Shown: positions 54,865 through 63,584 of the stretch, piece after piece | Numbering within the stretch: the first letter of the stretch is position 1 | How the letters are laid out: each line of letters begins with the position of its first letter | Assembly: GCF_025567045.1 (NCBI RefSeq) | Contig: NZ_JAOQJK010000002.1 | Span: 248,001 to 312,000 of the forward strand | From: Barnesiella propionica | Lineage (GTDB): Bacteria; Bacteroidota; Bacteroidia; Bacteroidales; Barnesiellaceae | DNA: 64,000 bases | Direction: 5' to 3' | Made by a program: the position numbers and the translations under genes | Notes under the pieces: model-generated | Databases searched by the model: none | What the model saw: the letters and a program-made list of their open reading frames with translations, nothing else | Told to the model about the DNA's origin: nothing

Positions 54865-55464
54865 ATGATGGACGAACAAAAGATAGGACCGGAGGATGAA
54901 AAAAACTCTGTGAAAGAACAATTAGCTTATCATTACCGTTGCATACTTTCCCTTTTGGGAGAAGATGTAGAGCGGGAAGGTCTGAAAAAAACACCGGAAC
55001 GTGTAGCCAAGGCAATGATGTTTCTTACTAAAGGATATAAGCAGTCGGCAAAAGAAATTCTCTCATCAGCCCGATTTAAATATGAGGGAACACAAATGGT
55101 TGTCGTAAAGGATATCGAATTTTATTCTATGTGTGAACATCATATATTGCCTTTTTTCGGAAAAGTCCATATTGGTTATATCGCTGCCGACCAGATTGTG
55201 GGGCTTAGTAAAATTCCCCGGCTTGTAGATGCTTTTGCCCGCAGATTACAAGTACAGGAACGTTTTACTACGGAAATGATGAACGCTCTTTCCTGTGAAT
55301 TAAGTACGCATGGTGTTATTGTTCTGGTCGAAGCCCGTCATTTGTGTATGCAGATGAGAGGAGTGGAAAAACAAGATTCTTCGACTGTTACCTGTGATTT
55401 TTGCGGTGACTTTAAAAATGAAAGTTTAAGACAGGAATTTTATCGCCGGATAGGTAGATATTAA
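54865..55464 (+). CDS. folE: GTP cyclohydrolase I
   Basis: Converts GTP to 7,8-dihydroneopterin triphosphate, first step of folate synthesis and of the queuosine precursor pathway, which fits the presence of tgt elsewhere in the window. Zinc ligands are visible in SMCEHHILPFFGKVHIGYI (Cys and His near residue 91) and in RHLCMQMRGVEKQDSSTVT (Cys near residue 160). GLSKIPRLVDAFARRLQVQERFT is diagnostic. 199 residues is usual. Two adjacent ATG codons at 54865 are equally possible starts. Confidence 0.96.
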   Translation: MMDEQKIGPEDEKNSVKEQLAYHYRCILSLLGEDVEREGLKKTPERVAKAMMFLTKGYKQSAKEILSSARFKYEGTQMVVVKDIEFYSMCEHHILPFFGKVHIGYIAADQIVGLSKIPRLVDAFARRLQVQERFTTEMMNALSCELSTHGVIVLVEARHLCMQMRGVEKQDSSTVTCDFCGDFKNESLRQEFYRRIGRY

Positions 55465-55578
55465 TAAACATTTAGCTGTAAAAAAGAATAAAAATAAACG
55501 GCGTTTTATGTAAATAATTCACATACAAAGTTTAATAAAGTATATCGAAAAAAGTACGAAAAAAATGACTTAAAGCAT

Positions 55579-55609
55579 TTGCATAAACCAAAAACTCGAA
55601 TTATCTTTG
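55579..55609 (+). promoter_or_regulatory. Promoter of the tRNA cluster
   Basis: TTG at 55579-55581 and TATCTTTG at 55602-55609 are 20 bases apart, a perfect Bacteroidota promoter. Transcription would start near 55615, a few bases before the first tRNA. Confidence 0.8.
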
Positions 55610-55620
55610 CACACGCAATC

Positions 55621-55693
55621 GCGAAAGTAGCTCAGTTGGTAGAGCATAACCTTGCCAAGGTTAGGGTCGCGGGTTCGAATCCCGTCTTTCGCT
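55621..55693 (+). tRNA. tRNA-Gly (GCC)
   Basis: 73-base cloverleaf. The acceptor GCGAAAG pairs with CTTTCGC and T is the discriminator. The anticodon arm reads CCTTGCCAAGG with anticodon GCC, and the T arm has GGTTCGAATCC. CCA is not encoded. Confidence 0.96.
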
Positions 55694-55739
55694 CACAAGC
55701 TCAAGAGAGATTGAGTTTTAACTATTGTTTTAATGATTT

Positions 55740-55812
55740 GCGAAAGTAGCTCAGTTGGTAGAGCATAACCTTGCCAAGGTTAGGGTCGCGGGTTCGAGTC
55801 CCGTCTTTCGCT
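55740..55812 (+). tRNA. tRNA-Gly (GCC), second copy
   Basis: Differs from the first copy in a single base of the T loop (GGTTCGAGTCC rather than GGTTCGAATCC). Same length, anticodon and acceptor stem; recent tandem duplication. CCA is not encoded. Confidence 0.96.
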
Positions 55813-55838
55813 CCGCTCTATTTCTTCGAAATAGCATT

Positions 55839-55922
55839 GCCCAAGTGGCGGAATTGGTAGACGCGCTAGTTTCAGGTACTAGTGATCGCAAGGTCGTGCA
55901 GGTTCGAGTCCTGTTTTGGGCA
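55839..55922 (+). tRNA. tRNA-Leu (CAG)
   Basis: 84-base class II tRNA with a long variable arm (TGATCGCAAGGTCGT region). The acceptor GCCCAAG pairs with TTTGGGC, with A as discriminator. The anticodon loop TTCAGGT gives CAG. Confidence 0.95.
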
Positions 55923-55939
55923 CGCTTCAAAAACAGAAT

Positions 55940-56023
55940 GTCCGGGTGGTGGAATTGGTAGACACGCTACTTTGAGGGGGTAGTGGGCGTTGGCCTGTGT
56001 GAGTTCGAATCTCATCCCGGACA
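55940..56023 (+). tRNA. tRNA-Leu (GAG)
   Basis: 84-base class II tRNA. The acceptor GTCCGGG pairs with CCCGGAC, with A as discriminator. The anticodon loop TTGAGGG gives GAG, and the long variable arm is GGGCGTTGGCCTGT. It differs clearly from the CAG isoacceptor before it. Confidence 0.95.
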
Positions 56024-56031
56024 CTTTCGAT

Positions 56032-56068
56032 AAAAAGCACAACCGATAATTTTGGTTGTGCTTTTTTA
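56032..56068. terminator. Terminator of the tRNA cluster
   Basis: GCACAACC (56037-56044) pairs with GGTTGTGC (56054-56061), flanked by AAAAA and TTTTTT. It may also serve the minus-strand orphan that ends at 56136. Confidence 0.85.
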
Positions 56069-56135
56069 TTTTCAAATTATTTGTGCATTACATTATCAGG
56101 AACAGAATCAATGCCGTAAAGAATATTTTTCCTTG

Positions 56136-57503
56136 TTAATTTATTGTTGTTAACAACGTCGTATTATAGTACGATCCGTCAGGTTCTTTGCTTATAGTGT
56201 TCATATAAAAGAATGGAGCAGGAATTGAATCTACGTCTTTAAATACAGGTATTACCGGATTAAGTTCATTGATTCCAAATGAGAATATACAGGCAGTATC
56301 TCCTATTTCTTTAAATAAAGTTGAAAGGTCCGGAGCCATTTCTATATTTTCGTCTGTTGTTATATCATATAAATATGATTCCAGGCTATTCTTGTCCTTC
56401 GATATATATAACGCACTATCAAGAATGACTCCGAAATTAATTTCTTCCAGGAAAGAATCAGGAATAAAAAGATTATTTAAAAATATTTTGGGAATACGGT
56501 AAGGTGAATTTTCATCATTATCTTTAAAATACATCTTTAAAAGTTCCGGTTTTTTAAGGGGGAGGATAATAACAGCCTCGTTTGTAAGACTGTCTTTACG
56601 AGTGAATGCAATATTTATAAAATTGTCAATAGAATGCATTAAAATGTCTTTTGTACTTTGGACTGTATCTTTTGTCGTGTTGTACTCGAATCCTATTTGA
56701 ATCCCTTTTATGGAGTATTTACTGAAATATTTCGGCTGGAAGAATCTGTTCTTTAAATATGTTGGGGCGAACGTGTTTTTGGGCAAATATCCCGTCAGCC
56801 ATATTTGGTTGCTTTGGAGAATCATATCCTGTATATACCAGTTCTCTGTTTTTAAAGGAGAAAAGTAATTAATTGTTTGTAATCGTGACAGTAATGTTAT
56901 AGTACCTTTTTCTTTTATAGCCGGAATAGTATCGTTCGGCTTATTTTGATAGGGGGGAGTTAGTAAATTTTTTATATAGTGGCTACATCCGAATACTCCT
57001 GTACCAAAATAACAATGTAAAAAATTTCCATCGGGTAATATATAGTGGTATAGTTCGTTTTTACCGTGGTTTTCTGTTACCGGGTTAAATCCTGATGACT
57101 GTTTTTGCTGCAGTCTCTTTTTTATCTGTTTCTGTTCTTCAGGAGAAACGGAAATCCATATTCCACAAGTTTTGTCTTGATAAATAGCAATGTATATGGC
57201 CTTTTCGGATAATTTTTTTTCCTTTATATGCAAGAGCCTTATAATATCTAATAATTCGGATAAGCGGGGTATGCTTTGTATATAGTTATGACAAATAGTG
57301 TTTTGAGTGATTTTTTCTAAGGCTTTCGGACCGCTTAGCTCTAACAATTGTGTGTTTACAGGAGTAGGTATATAATGTCGGATGTCCGTTTTTGCATAAG
57401 TTATTTGTTCATGATACCTCAGAATGAAAATAAGGCAGCAAATACTGGCCAAAAGGAGCAGGGAGACAGGAACCCCCCACTTTGTATATATCTTATTGTC
57501 CAT
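56136..57503 (-). CDS. Hypothetical membrane-anchored protein
   Basis: About 455 residues from the ATG at 57503 (MDNKIYTKWGVPVSLLLLASICCLIFIL); an ATG at 57545 would add 14 residues before the membrane segment. One N-terminal membrane anchor is followed by an extracytoplasmic region with no other hydrophobic span and no recognised motif. Patterns such as ALEKITQNTICHNYI and later repeats of strand-rich segments suggest a two-lobed beta/alpha domain, as in some DUF3352-like proteins, but I cannot place it. It is more AT-rich than its neighbours. Single gene, divergent from dnaN. Confidence 0.65.
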   Translation of the reverse strand: MDNKIYTKWGVPVSLLLLASICCLIFILRYHEQITYAKTDIRHYIPTPVNTQLLELSGPKALEKITQNTICHNYIQSIPRLSELLDIIRLLHIKEKKLSEKAIYIAIYQDKTCGIWISVSPEEQKQIKKRLQQKQSSGFNPVTENHGKNELYHYILPDGNFLHCYFGTGVFGCSHYIKNLLTPPYQNKPNDTIPAIKEKGTITLLSRLQTINYFSPLKTENWYIQDMILQSNQIWLTGYLPKNTFAPTYLKNRFFQPKYFSKYSIKGIQIGFEYNTTKDTVQSTKDILMHSIDNFINIAFTRKDSLTNEAVIILPLKKPELLKMYFKDNDENSPYRIPKIFLNNLFIPDSFLEEINFGVILDSALYISKDKNSLESYLYDITTDENIEMAPDLSTLFKEIGDTACIFSFGINELNPVIPVFKDVDSIPAPFFYMNTISKEPDGSYYNTTLLTTIN

Positions 57504-57827
57504 ACTTTCAATAATTTGATATACAAAATTAATGATTAATCCCATATATATTTATTGGGGATGTATAAATGGAATTATAAATTTTGTATAAGTCGGTAAA
57601 AATGGTGTTTGTAATTTGCTGGGGAAAGAAAAATCTTTGGTTATTTCTCTTTCGGAAATATAGGTATTTAATGAAAAAATAGTTACATTTGTTCGTTTAA
57701 AGTCTATTGTTAAATGAGGGTACGGTCGGTTAATTTATCTGTTTTACCCTTGATGGAGAAAAATTATATTTTTTGTGGGAATAATTAAATTGAGATTTAT
57801 TAGAAACAAAATAAAATTAAAATATTT
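57504..57827. other. Divergent intergenic region upstream of dnaN
   Basis: 324 bases, AT-rich, with no coding frame and no strong hairpin. A TACATTTG -7-like element is present at 57684-57691 on the plus strand but has no TTG at the right distance. No DnaA-box cluster or iteron was seen, so I do not call a replication origin despite the dnaN gene next to it. Confidence 0.5.
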
Positions 57828-58955
57828 ATGAAATTTATCGTATCAAGTACTGCATTGCTTTCGCATTTGCAAACTATCAGCCGGGTTATCAATTCTAAAA
57901 ATTCGATGGCGATTCTCGATAATTTTTTATTTCGTCTCGAAAGAAATAAACTAACAATGACGGCGTCGGACCAAGAGACAACCATGACAACGTCTGTCGA
58001 GGTGATCGAAGCCGAGGGTGAAGGATTATTTGCCGTAAATGCTAAGATATTACTGGATCCGTTGAAAGAATTGCCCGATCAACCGCTTACTTTCGAGATC
58101 GATGATAATAATTTGGAAATTTTCCTTTATTTCCAGAATGGTAAATACAATTTTATCGGTGTGAACGGAGATGAATATCCGCAGAAAATGCCTTTAAGCG
58201 ACTCTGCTATTACTTTTAAAGTGGAAGCTCAGCAATTACTTAATGGCATCGGCTGTACTTTGTTTGCGACGGCCGACGATGAGCTACGCCCGATTATGAA
58301 CGGTATTTATATGGATATATTTCCCGAGAATGTAACATTTGTATCTTCCGATACTCATAAACTCGTGCGATTTAAAAATGCGGCAATTCAGCCGGGGGTA
58401 AAAGCTTCATTTATACTGCCTAAAAAACCTGCTAATCTTTTGAAAAATATATTACCGAAAGAACCGGGAGAGGTATTGGTGACCTTCGATGATAAAAACG
58501 CTTGTTTTACGTTGACTAATTTTGTATTGAATTGCCGTCTTATAGAGGGAAATTATCCTAATTATAACTCTGTGATTCCTCAAAGTGGCCCTAATAGATT
58601 AATCATAGACCGTTCTATGTTTACGAATGTATTGCGCCGTGTCTCTGTTTTTTCCAATCAGGCAAGCAGCCTTGTGAAATTGCAGTTACAAGAGAATCAG
58701 ATGGTAGTATCGGCACAGAATATAGACTTTTCTACTTCGGCAGAAGAAACGATTGAATGTAACTATTCGGGAGATAATCTGGTTATCGGTTTCAGTGCCA
58801 ATTATTTGATTGAAATATTAAATAATATACCTTCTCAGCAGATTGTTCTGGAGCTTTCCGATGCAACCCGTGCCGGTATTATTTTACCTTTGGAAAACAA
58901 AGAGAATGGGGAGTTACTTATGCTGCTCATGCCTATGATGCTGACAGATTTTTGA
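57828..58955 (+). CDS. dnaN: DNA polymerase III subunit beta (sliding clamp)
   Basis: Ring-shaped processivity factor. The N-terminus MKFIVSSTALLSHLQTISRVINSKNSMAIL, the middle FLFATADDELRPIMNGIYMDI-type block and the C-terminal VVSAQNIDFSTSAEETIEC and LMLLMPMMLTD match the three-domain family. 375 residues is typical. It is not beside dnaA or recF here, unlike the common bacterial arrangement. It starts an apparent operon with an exonuclease gene, coaBC, DUF4835, recN and rlmB; the exonuclease starts 19 bases after its stop. Confidence 0.97.
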   Translation: MKFIVSSTALLSHLQTISRVINSKNSMAILDNFLFRLERNKLTMTASDQETTMTTSVEVIEAEGEGLFAVNAKILLDPLKELPDQPLTFEIDDNNLEIFLYFQNGKYNFIGVNGDEYPQKMPLSDSAITFKVEAQQLLNGIGCTLFATADDELRPIMNGIYMDIFPENVTFVSSDTHKLVRFKNAAIQPGVKASFILPKKPANLLKNILPKEPGEVLVTFDDKNACFTLTNFVLNCRLIEGNYPNYNSVIPQSGPNRLIIDRSMFTNVLRRVSVFSNQASSLVKLQLQENQMVVSAQNIDFSTSAEETIECNYSGDNLVIGFSANYLIEILNNIPSQQIVLELSDATRAGIILPLENKENGELLMLLMPMMLTDF

Positions 58956-58974
58956 TGAAAAAAGCAAACGAAAC

Positions 58975-59742
58975 ATGCAATTAAAATTAAATAACCCGAT
59001 TGTCTTCTTTGACCTGGAGACAACGGGTATAAATGTATCTGCCGACCGTATTGTGGAACTGTCATACCTGAAAGTTTTTCCGAATGGTAATGAAGAGAGT
59101 AAAACGATGCGTATCAATCCAGAACGCCCTATTCCTCCCGAATCTACAGCTGTGCATGGAATTACCGATGCAGATGTCGAAAATTGTCCAACATTTAAAG
59201 AAGTGGCGCGTACTTTAGCCAAAGAGATAGAGGGATGTGATATCGCAGGATATAATTCGAACCGTTTTGATGTACCCTTATTGGTAGAGGAATTTTTGCG
59301 TGCCGGTGTGAATATAGACCTGTCCCGCCGTAAATTTATAGATGTCCAGACTATTTTTCATAAGATGGAACAACGGACTCTTTCGGCGGCTTATAAATTT
59401 TATTGCGATGCCGAGCTGGAAGGGGCTCACTCTGCCGATGCCGACACCCGAGCGACATATGAAGTTTTGAAAGCTCAATTGGATCGCTATCCCGAATTAA
59501 GGAACGACGTGAGTTTTCTGTCCGAATATTCCTCCCACAACCGAAATGTCGATTTTGCAGGACGTATCGTATATAATGATAAAGGAGAAGAGGTCTTTAA
59601 TTTCGGTAAATATAAAGGACGAATTGTATCGGAGGTGTTCAAGACTGATATAGGATATTACGGTTGGATGATGCAAGGTGATTTTACACTCAATACTAAA
59701 AATGTAATTACGGCAATCAAACTGAGGGAAATGCAGAAGTAA
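58975..59742 (+). CDS. 3'-5' exonuclease, DnaQ-like (DEDDh)
   Basis: 255-residue exonuclease of the DNA polymerase III epsilon type. The DEDDh residues are visible: FFDLETTGIN (Exo I, near residue 13), GYNSNRFDVPLL (Exo II, near 92) and AHSADADTRATYEVL (His and Asp, Exo III, near 147). After residue 190 a C-terminal segment has FNFGKYKGRIVSEV, seen in several Bacteroidota homologues. Its position right after the clamp gene suggests it may proofread with Pol III, but it could be a stand-alone exonuclease. Confidence 0.9.
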   Translation: MQLKLNNPIVFFDLETTGINVSADRIVELSYLKVFPNGNEESKTMRINPERPIPPESTAVHGITDADVENCPTFKEVARTLAKEIEGCDIAGYNSNRFDVPLLVEEFLRAGVNIDLSRRKFIDVQTIFHKMEQRTLSAAYKFYCDAELEGAHSADADTRATYEVLKAQLDRYPELRNDVSFLSEYSSHNRNVDFAGRIVYNDKGEEVFNFGKYKGRIVSEVFKTDIGYYGWMMQGDFTLNTKNVITAIKLREMQK

Positions 59743-59765
59743 TTATTTATTACGGATACGGAATT

Positions 59766-60965
59766 ATGTTGAAAGGAAAGAAAATAGTTTTAGGTATAAC
59801 CGGTAGTATTGCTGCTTATAAAGCTGCATATCTTTTGCGTTTGTTTATAAAGAAAGGTGCGGAGGTGCAGGTTGTCATTACTCCTGCCGGGAAAGAATTC
59901 ATTACTCCCGTGACTTTGTCTGCTTTGAGCGGAAAGCCAGTCGTAAGTGAGTTTTTTACGGCAAATGACGGAACGTGGCACAGTCATGTGGATCTGGGAC
60001 TTTGGGCCGATGCAATGGTGATAGCACCTGCAACGGCGTCCACTATAGGAAAAATGGCTCATGGCGTTGCCGATAATATGCTTATTACCTGTTATCTTTC
60101 CAGTAAAGCCCCGGTGTTTATAGCTCCGGCTATGGATCTGGATATGTTCGCACATCCTTCTACTCAGCAGAATCTCGAAACTTTGCGGTCTTATGGTAAT
60201 TATATTATAGAACCGGGGATCGGGGAGCTGGCGAGTCATCTGGAGGGAAAAGGCCGGATGGAAGAACCGGAACGTATTATTGAATACCTGGAGCATTATT
60301 TCGGAAGGAGGCAATCCCTTAGAGAAAAAAAGATCGTGATAACTGCCGGTCCCACATACGAAAAGATTGATCCAGTACGTTTTATTGGTAATTATTCTTC
60401 GGGAAAAATGGGTTTTGCACTGGCGGAAGCTTGTGCAGAGAACGGAGCCGAGGTGACGTTGATAACAGGCCCGGTGGCGTTGAAAACTCATTTCTCTTCT
60501 ATACATCGTATAGATGTGGAATCTGCCGAGGAGATGTATGAGGCTGCCTTAAAATCGTTTCCGACAGCCGATGCTGCAATTATGTGTGCGGCTGTGGCCG
60601 ATTATTCTCCTGAAGCTCCCAGTGATGTTAAGATTAAGCGTACGGCCGACGATATGTTGTTAAGGCTTAAACCGAATAAAGATATTGCAGCCGCATTAGG
60701 ACAAATGAAACGGGATGACCAGATATTAGTTGGATTTGCACTCGAAACGAACGATGCTGTGAATAATGCGCTGGCAAAGATGAATAAAAAGAATCTTGAC
60801 TTTATTGTTTTGAATTCGCTGGAAGATGAGGGTGCAGGTTTCCGTTATGATACCAATAAGGTGACTATTATTGAAAAGAATGGTTGTAGTACGGAATATG
60901 ATAGTAAGCCTAAGTCCGAGGTTGCGGATGACATTGTAGAATTGCTATCCTCCTATATGCAGTGA
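59766..60965 (+). CDS. coaBC: Bifunctional phosphopantothenoylcysteine decarboxylase/phosphopantothenate--cysteine ligase
   Basis: Catalyses two steps of coenzyme A synthesis. The N-terminal CoaC flavoprotein domain (1-185) has GITGSIAAYKAAYLLR, the active-site His in WHSHVDLGLWADAMVIAPATAST and PAMDLDMF. The C-terminal CoaB domain (about 190-399) has ITAGPTYEKIDPVRFIGNYSSGKMG, AAVADYSP and KIKR. 399 residues is typical. It starts 23 bases after the exonuclease gene, as in many Bacteroidales. Confidence 0.96.
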   Translation: MLKGKKIVLGITGSIAAYKAAYLLRLFIKKGAEVQVVITPAGKEFITPVTLSALSGKPVVSEFFTANDGTWHSHVDLGLWADAMVIAPATASTIGKMAHGVADNMLITCYLSSKAPVFIAPAMDLDMFAHPSTQQNLETLRSYGNYIIEPGIGELASHLEGKGRMEEPERIIEYLEHYFGRRQSLREKKIVITAGPTYEKIDPVRFIGNYSSGKMGFALAEACAENGAEVTLITGPVALKTHFSSIHRIDVESAEEMYEAALKSFPTADAAIMCAAVADYSPEAPSDVKIKRTADDMLLRLKPNKDIAAALGQMKRDDQILVGFALETNDAVNNALAKMNKKNLDFIVLNSLEDEGAGFRYDTNKVTIIEKNGCSTEYDSKPKSEVADDIVELLSSYMQ

Positions 60966-60990
60966 TTGAATGGATTGAATATATATAAGC

Positions 60991-61899
60991 ATGATGAAAA
61001 GGATAACTATACTGTTGGGATGTTTAATATTATGTTTACCCGGACTGATGTCGCAGGAGTTGAATTGTCGTGTCGAAATAAACAGTGATAAGATACAGGG
61101 TACTAATAAACAGGTATTCACGACCCTTCAGGAAGCTATTATGGAATATATCAATAACCGGAAATGGAGTAATGCACAGGTTGCAATAAACGAGCGTATA
61201 GAATGTACCATGATGATTACGGTAAATACATATGCCGATGACCATTTTGCCTGCGATATACAGGTACAATCGCGCCGTCCGGTATATAATAGCTCTTATT
61301 CTACAACATTGTTCAACTTTAAAGATACGAAATTCGAATTCGATTACAGGGAAGCCGAACCATTGATATTTAATGAAAATACGATGGAAAGTAATCTTAC
61401 TGCAGTACTTAATTATTATGTATATATGATTTTGGCTCTGGATTTCGATAGTTTTTCTCCTCAGGGAGGCTCTCCTTTTTTAGAATTGGCCGGCCAGGTA
61501 GTTGCGATGGGACAGTCTTCCATGGAACTTGGTTGGAAAGCTTTTGAGGATTCCCGTAACCGGCATGCTTTGCTCTCTGCTTTCACTGATCAGAATACCG
61601 CCGCATTTCGTCAGTTGTGGTATAATTATCATCGTAAGGGATTGGATGAGATGGCTTTGAGTGTAGATAAAGGACGGGCCAATATTACAGAATCTTTGAA
61701 AATGCTGAAACAAATATATGATGTTGCTCCTATGTCGGTCTTGCTGCCTTTATTTAAAGACAGTAAACTGGACGAATTGGTTAATATATATTCGAAGGCT
61801 AAGCAAACCGAGAAGGACGAGGTTTATGAACTTTTGAACGGAATGTATCCGACTGAGACTACGAGACTGGAAAAAATCAAGGAAGTGAGCCGTAATTAA
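60991..61899 (+). CDS. DUF4835 family exported protein
   Basis: 302 residues with a signal peptide (MMKRITILLGCLILCLPGLMSQ) and no lipobox. The start LNCRVEINSDKIQGTNKQVFTTLQEAIMEYINNRKW is the family's typical N-terminus. DUF4835 proteins lie between coaBC and recN throughout Bacteroidota, and members in gliding and type IX secreting species have been named PorD. No other secretion gene is in this window, so a link with type IX secretion is not shown here. Confidence 0.88.
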   Translation: MMKRITILLGCLILCLPGLMSQELNCRVEINSDKIQGTNKQVFTTLQEAIMEYINNRKWSNAQVAINERIECTMMITVNTYADDHFACDIQVQSRRPVYNSSYSTTLFNFKDTKFEFDYREAEPLIFNENTMESNLTAVLNYYVYMILALDFDSFSPQGGSPFLELAGQVVAMGQSSMELGWKAFEDSRNRHALLSAFTDQNTAAFRQLWYNYHRKGLDEMALSVDKGRANITESLKMLKQIYDVAPMSVLLPLFKDSKLDELVNIYSKAKQTEKDEVYELLNGMYPTETTRLEKIKEVSRN

Positions 61900-61910
61900 G
61901 TACCGGGACT

Positions 61911-63578
61911 ATGATAAAAAAACTTATCGTAAGAAATTATGCTCTTATTGACAGTCTGGAAATAACATTTAATTCAGGTCTGTCTGTAATTACGGGAGAA
62001 ACAGGTGCAGGAAAATCCATTATATTGGGAGCATTGGCATTGATTTTGGGACAGCGGGCCGATTTAAAAGTTTTTCGGGATTCTGCTGCGAAGTCTGTTG
62101 TCGAAGGTTTTTTTGATATTTCGGCTTACGGGCTTTTTTCTTTTTTTGATAGAAATGATTTGGAATATGATCCGGTGAATTGTATAATGCGCCGGGAAAT
62201 ATTGCCTTCCGGTAAATCCCGGGCTTTCATAAATGATACACCGGTTTCTTTGACCCAGCTTAAAGAGTTGGGAGATGCATTAATAGATATTCACTCTCAA
62301 CACCAGAATCTTTTGCTGGCCGATACGCGCTTCCAGCTCAATGTCATAGATGTACTGGCTGGAAACGGTAAAATATTAGCTCAGTATCAGGCGGAATATA
62401 ATAGTTATAGAAAATTAGTTCATCGGCTTGAAAAATTAAAAGAAGAAAATTCGGATAGTAAAAGGGAAGAGGATTATTTACGTTTTCAGCTATCTCAACT
62501 AACCGAAGCTTCATTGCGTTGCGGAGAGCAGGAAGAACTGGAAGAAGAGCAGCAGCAGCTAACGCATGCCAGTGATATAAAAAGTGAATTATATGTTGTT
62601 CATGAGTTATTGAGTAATGATGAAAGCGGAGCTTTGATGTCGATAAAGTCCGCGCTTACCCGTTTGCAATCGCTTGTCCGTATTTATCCGGCTGCATCAG
62701 AATTGAGTGAACGGTTGAATTCGGATTATATAGACATAAAGGATCTTGCATCTACTGTAGGAGAGTGGGAAGAAGGATTATCGGCCGATCCGGAACGCTT
62801 AAACTGGATCGAAAACAGATTGGACTTGTTATATACATTGCAGCAAAAGCACAGAGTACACTCTGTCGATGAATTATTGAGTATACAAGGTGATCTGAAT
62901 GATAAACTTGGAAAGATCGATAGTTTCGAAACAGAAATTAAAAATCTGGAACAGGATATTAGGAAACAATATGAAGTGGTTAAACTCTTAGCGGATCAGT
63001 TGACGGAAAGCCGTAAAAAAGAGGCGGACCATTTTGCAGGTTTACTTATCCGAAAAGTAAAACCTTTGGGTATGCCGAATTTGGGTTTTGAAGTGGAATT
63101 GTTAAGAAAGACGGTGTTGGATGAAATGGGACAGGAACAGGTTCGTTTTCTTTTTTCTGCAAATAAGAACCAACCTCTTTTACCCGTTTCTGATGTTGCT
63201 TCGGGAGGTGAAATATCCCGGTTGATGCTTTGTATAAAGGCATTAGTTGCTAATACAATGGCATTACCTACGATAATATTCGATGAAGTTGATACCGGAG
63301 TTTCAGGTGAGATTGCCGATAAAATGGGAGATATTATGTGTGATATGTCCCGTTATATGCAGGTTATCAGTATAACGCATCTTCCTCAGGTCGCTTCTAA
63401 GGGGAAAACGCATTACCGTGTGTATAAATCGGATACGGAGGAAGTTACAAATACTCATTTGGTATTGCTTTCTCAGACTGAAAGAGAAGAAGAAATTGCC
63501 CGTATGCTGAGTGGAGCTTCTATTACTGAAGCAGCGCTAATCAATGCCCGTACTCTTTTAAATGCTAATAAGAATTAG
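61911..63578 (+). CDS. recN: DNA repair protein RecN
   Basis: SMC-like ATPase acting early in double-strand break repair. The N-terminal IKKLIVRNYALIDSLEITFNSGL, Walker A ITGETGAGKSIILGAL (near residue 30) and DIHSQHQNLLLAD are typical. A coiled coil spans about 160-390, and the C-terminal lobe has VASGGEISRLMLCIKAL signature, IIFDEVDTGVSGEIADK (Walker B) and ITHLPQVAS. 555 residues is usual. It starts 11 bases after the DUF4835 gene. Confidence 0.97.
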   Translation: MIKKLIVRNYALIDSLEITFNSGLSVITGETGAGKSIILGALALILGQRADLKVFRDSAAKSVVEGFFDISAYGLFSFFDRNDLEYDPVNCIMRREILPSGKSRAFINDTPVSLTQLKELGDALIDIHSQHQNLLLADTRFQLNVIDVLAGNGKILAQYQAEYNSYRKLVHRLEKLKEENSDSKREEDYLRFQLSQLTEASLRCGEQEELEEEQQQLTHASDIKSELYVVHELLSNDESGALMSIKSALTRLQSLVRIYPAASELSERLNSDYIDIKDLASTVGEWEEGLSADPERLNWIENRLDLLYTLQQKHRVHSVDELLSIQGDLNDKLGKIDSFETEIKNLEQDIRKQYEVVKLLADQLTESRKKEADHFAGLLIRKVKPLGMPNLGFEVELLRKTVLDEMGQEQVRFLFSANKNQPLLPVSDVASGGEISRLMLCIKALVANTMALPTIIFDEVDTGVSGEIADKMGDIMCDMSRYMQVISITHLPQVASKGKTHYRVYKSDTEEVTNTHLVLLSQTEREEEIARMLSGASITEAALINARTLLNANKN

Positions 63579-63584
63579 AAATAT

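Noticed and set aside
55755..55961. A 68-codon frame across the tRNA genes
   Set aside because: It runs through two tRNA genes and part of a third; clearly an accidental frame.
57504..57827. Possible replication origin next to dnaN
   Set aside because: No DnaA-box cluster, no AT-rich repeats and no dnaA gene nearby. dnaN alone is not evidence of an origin.
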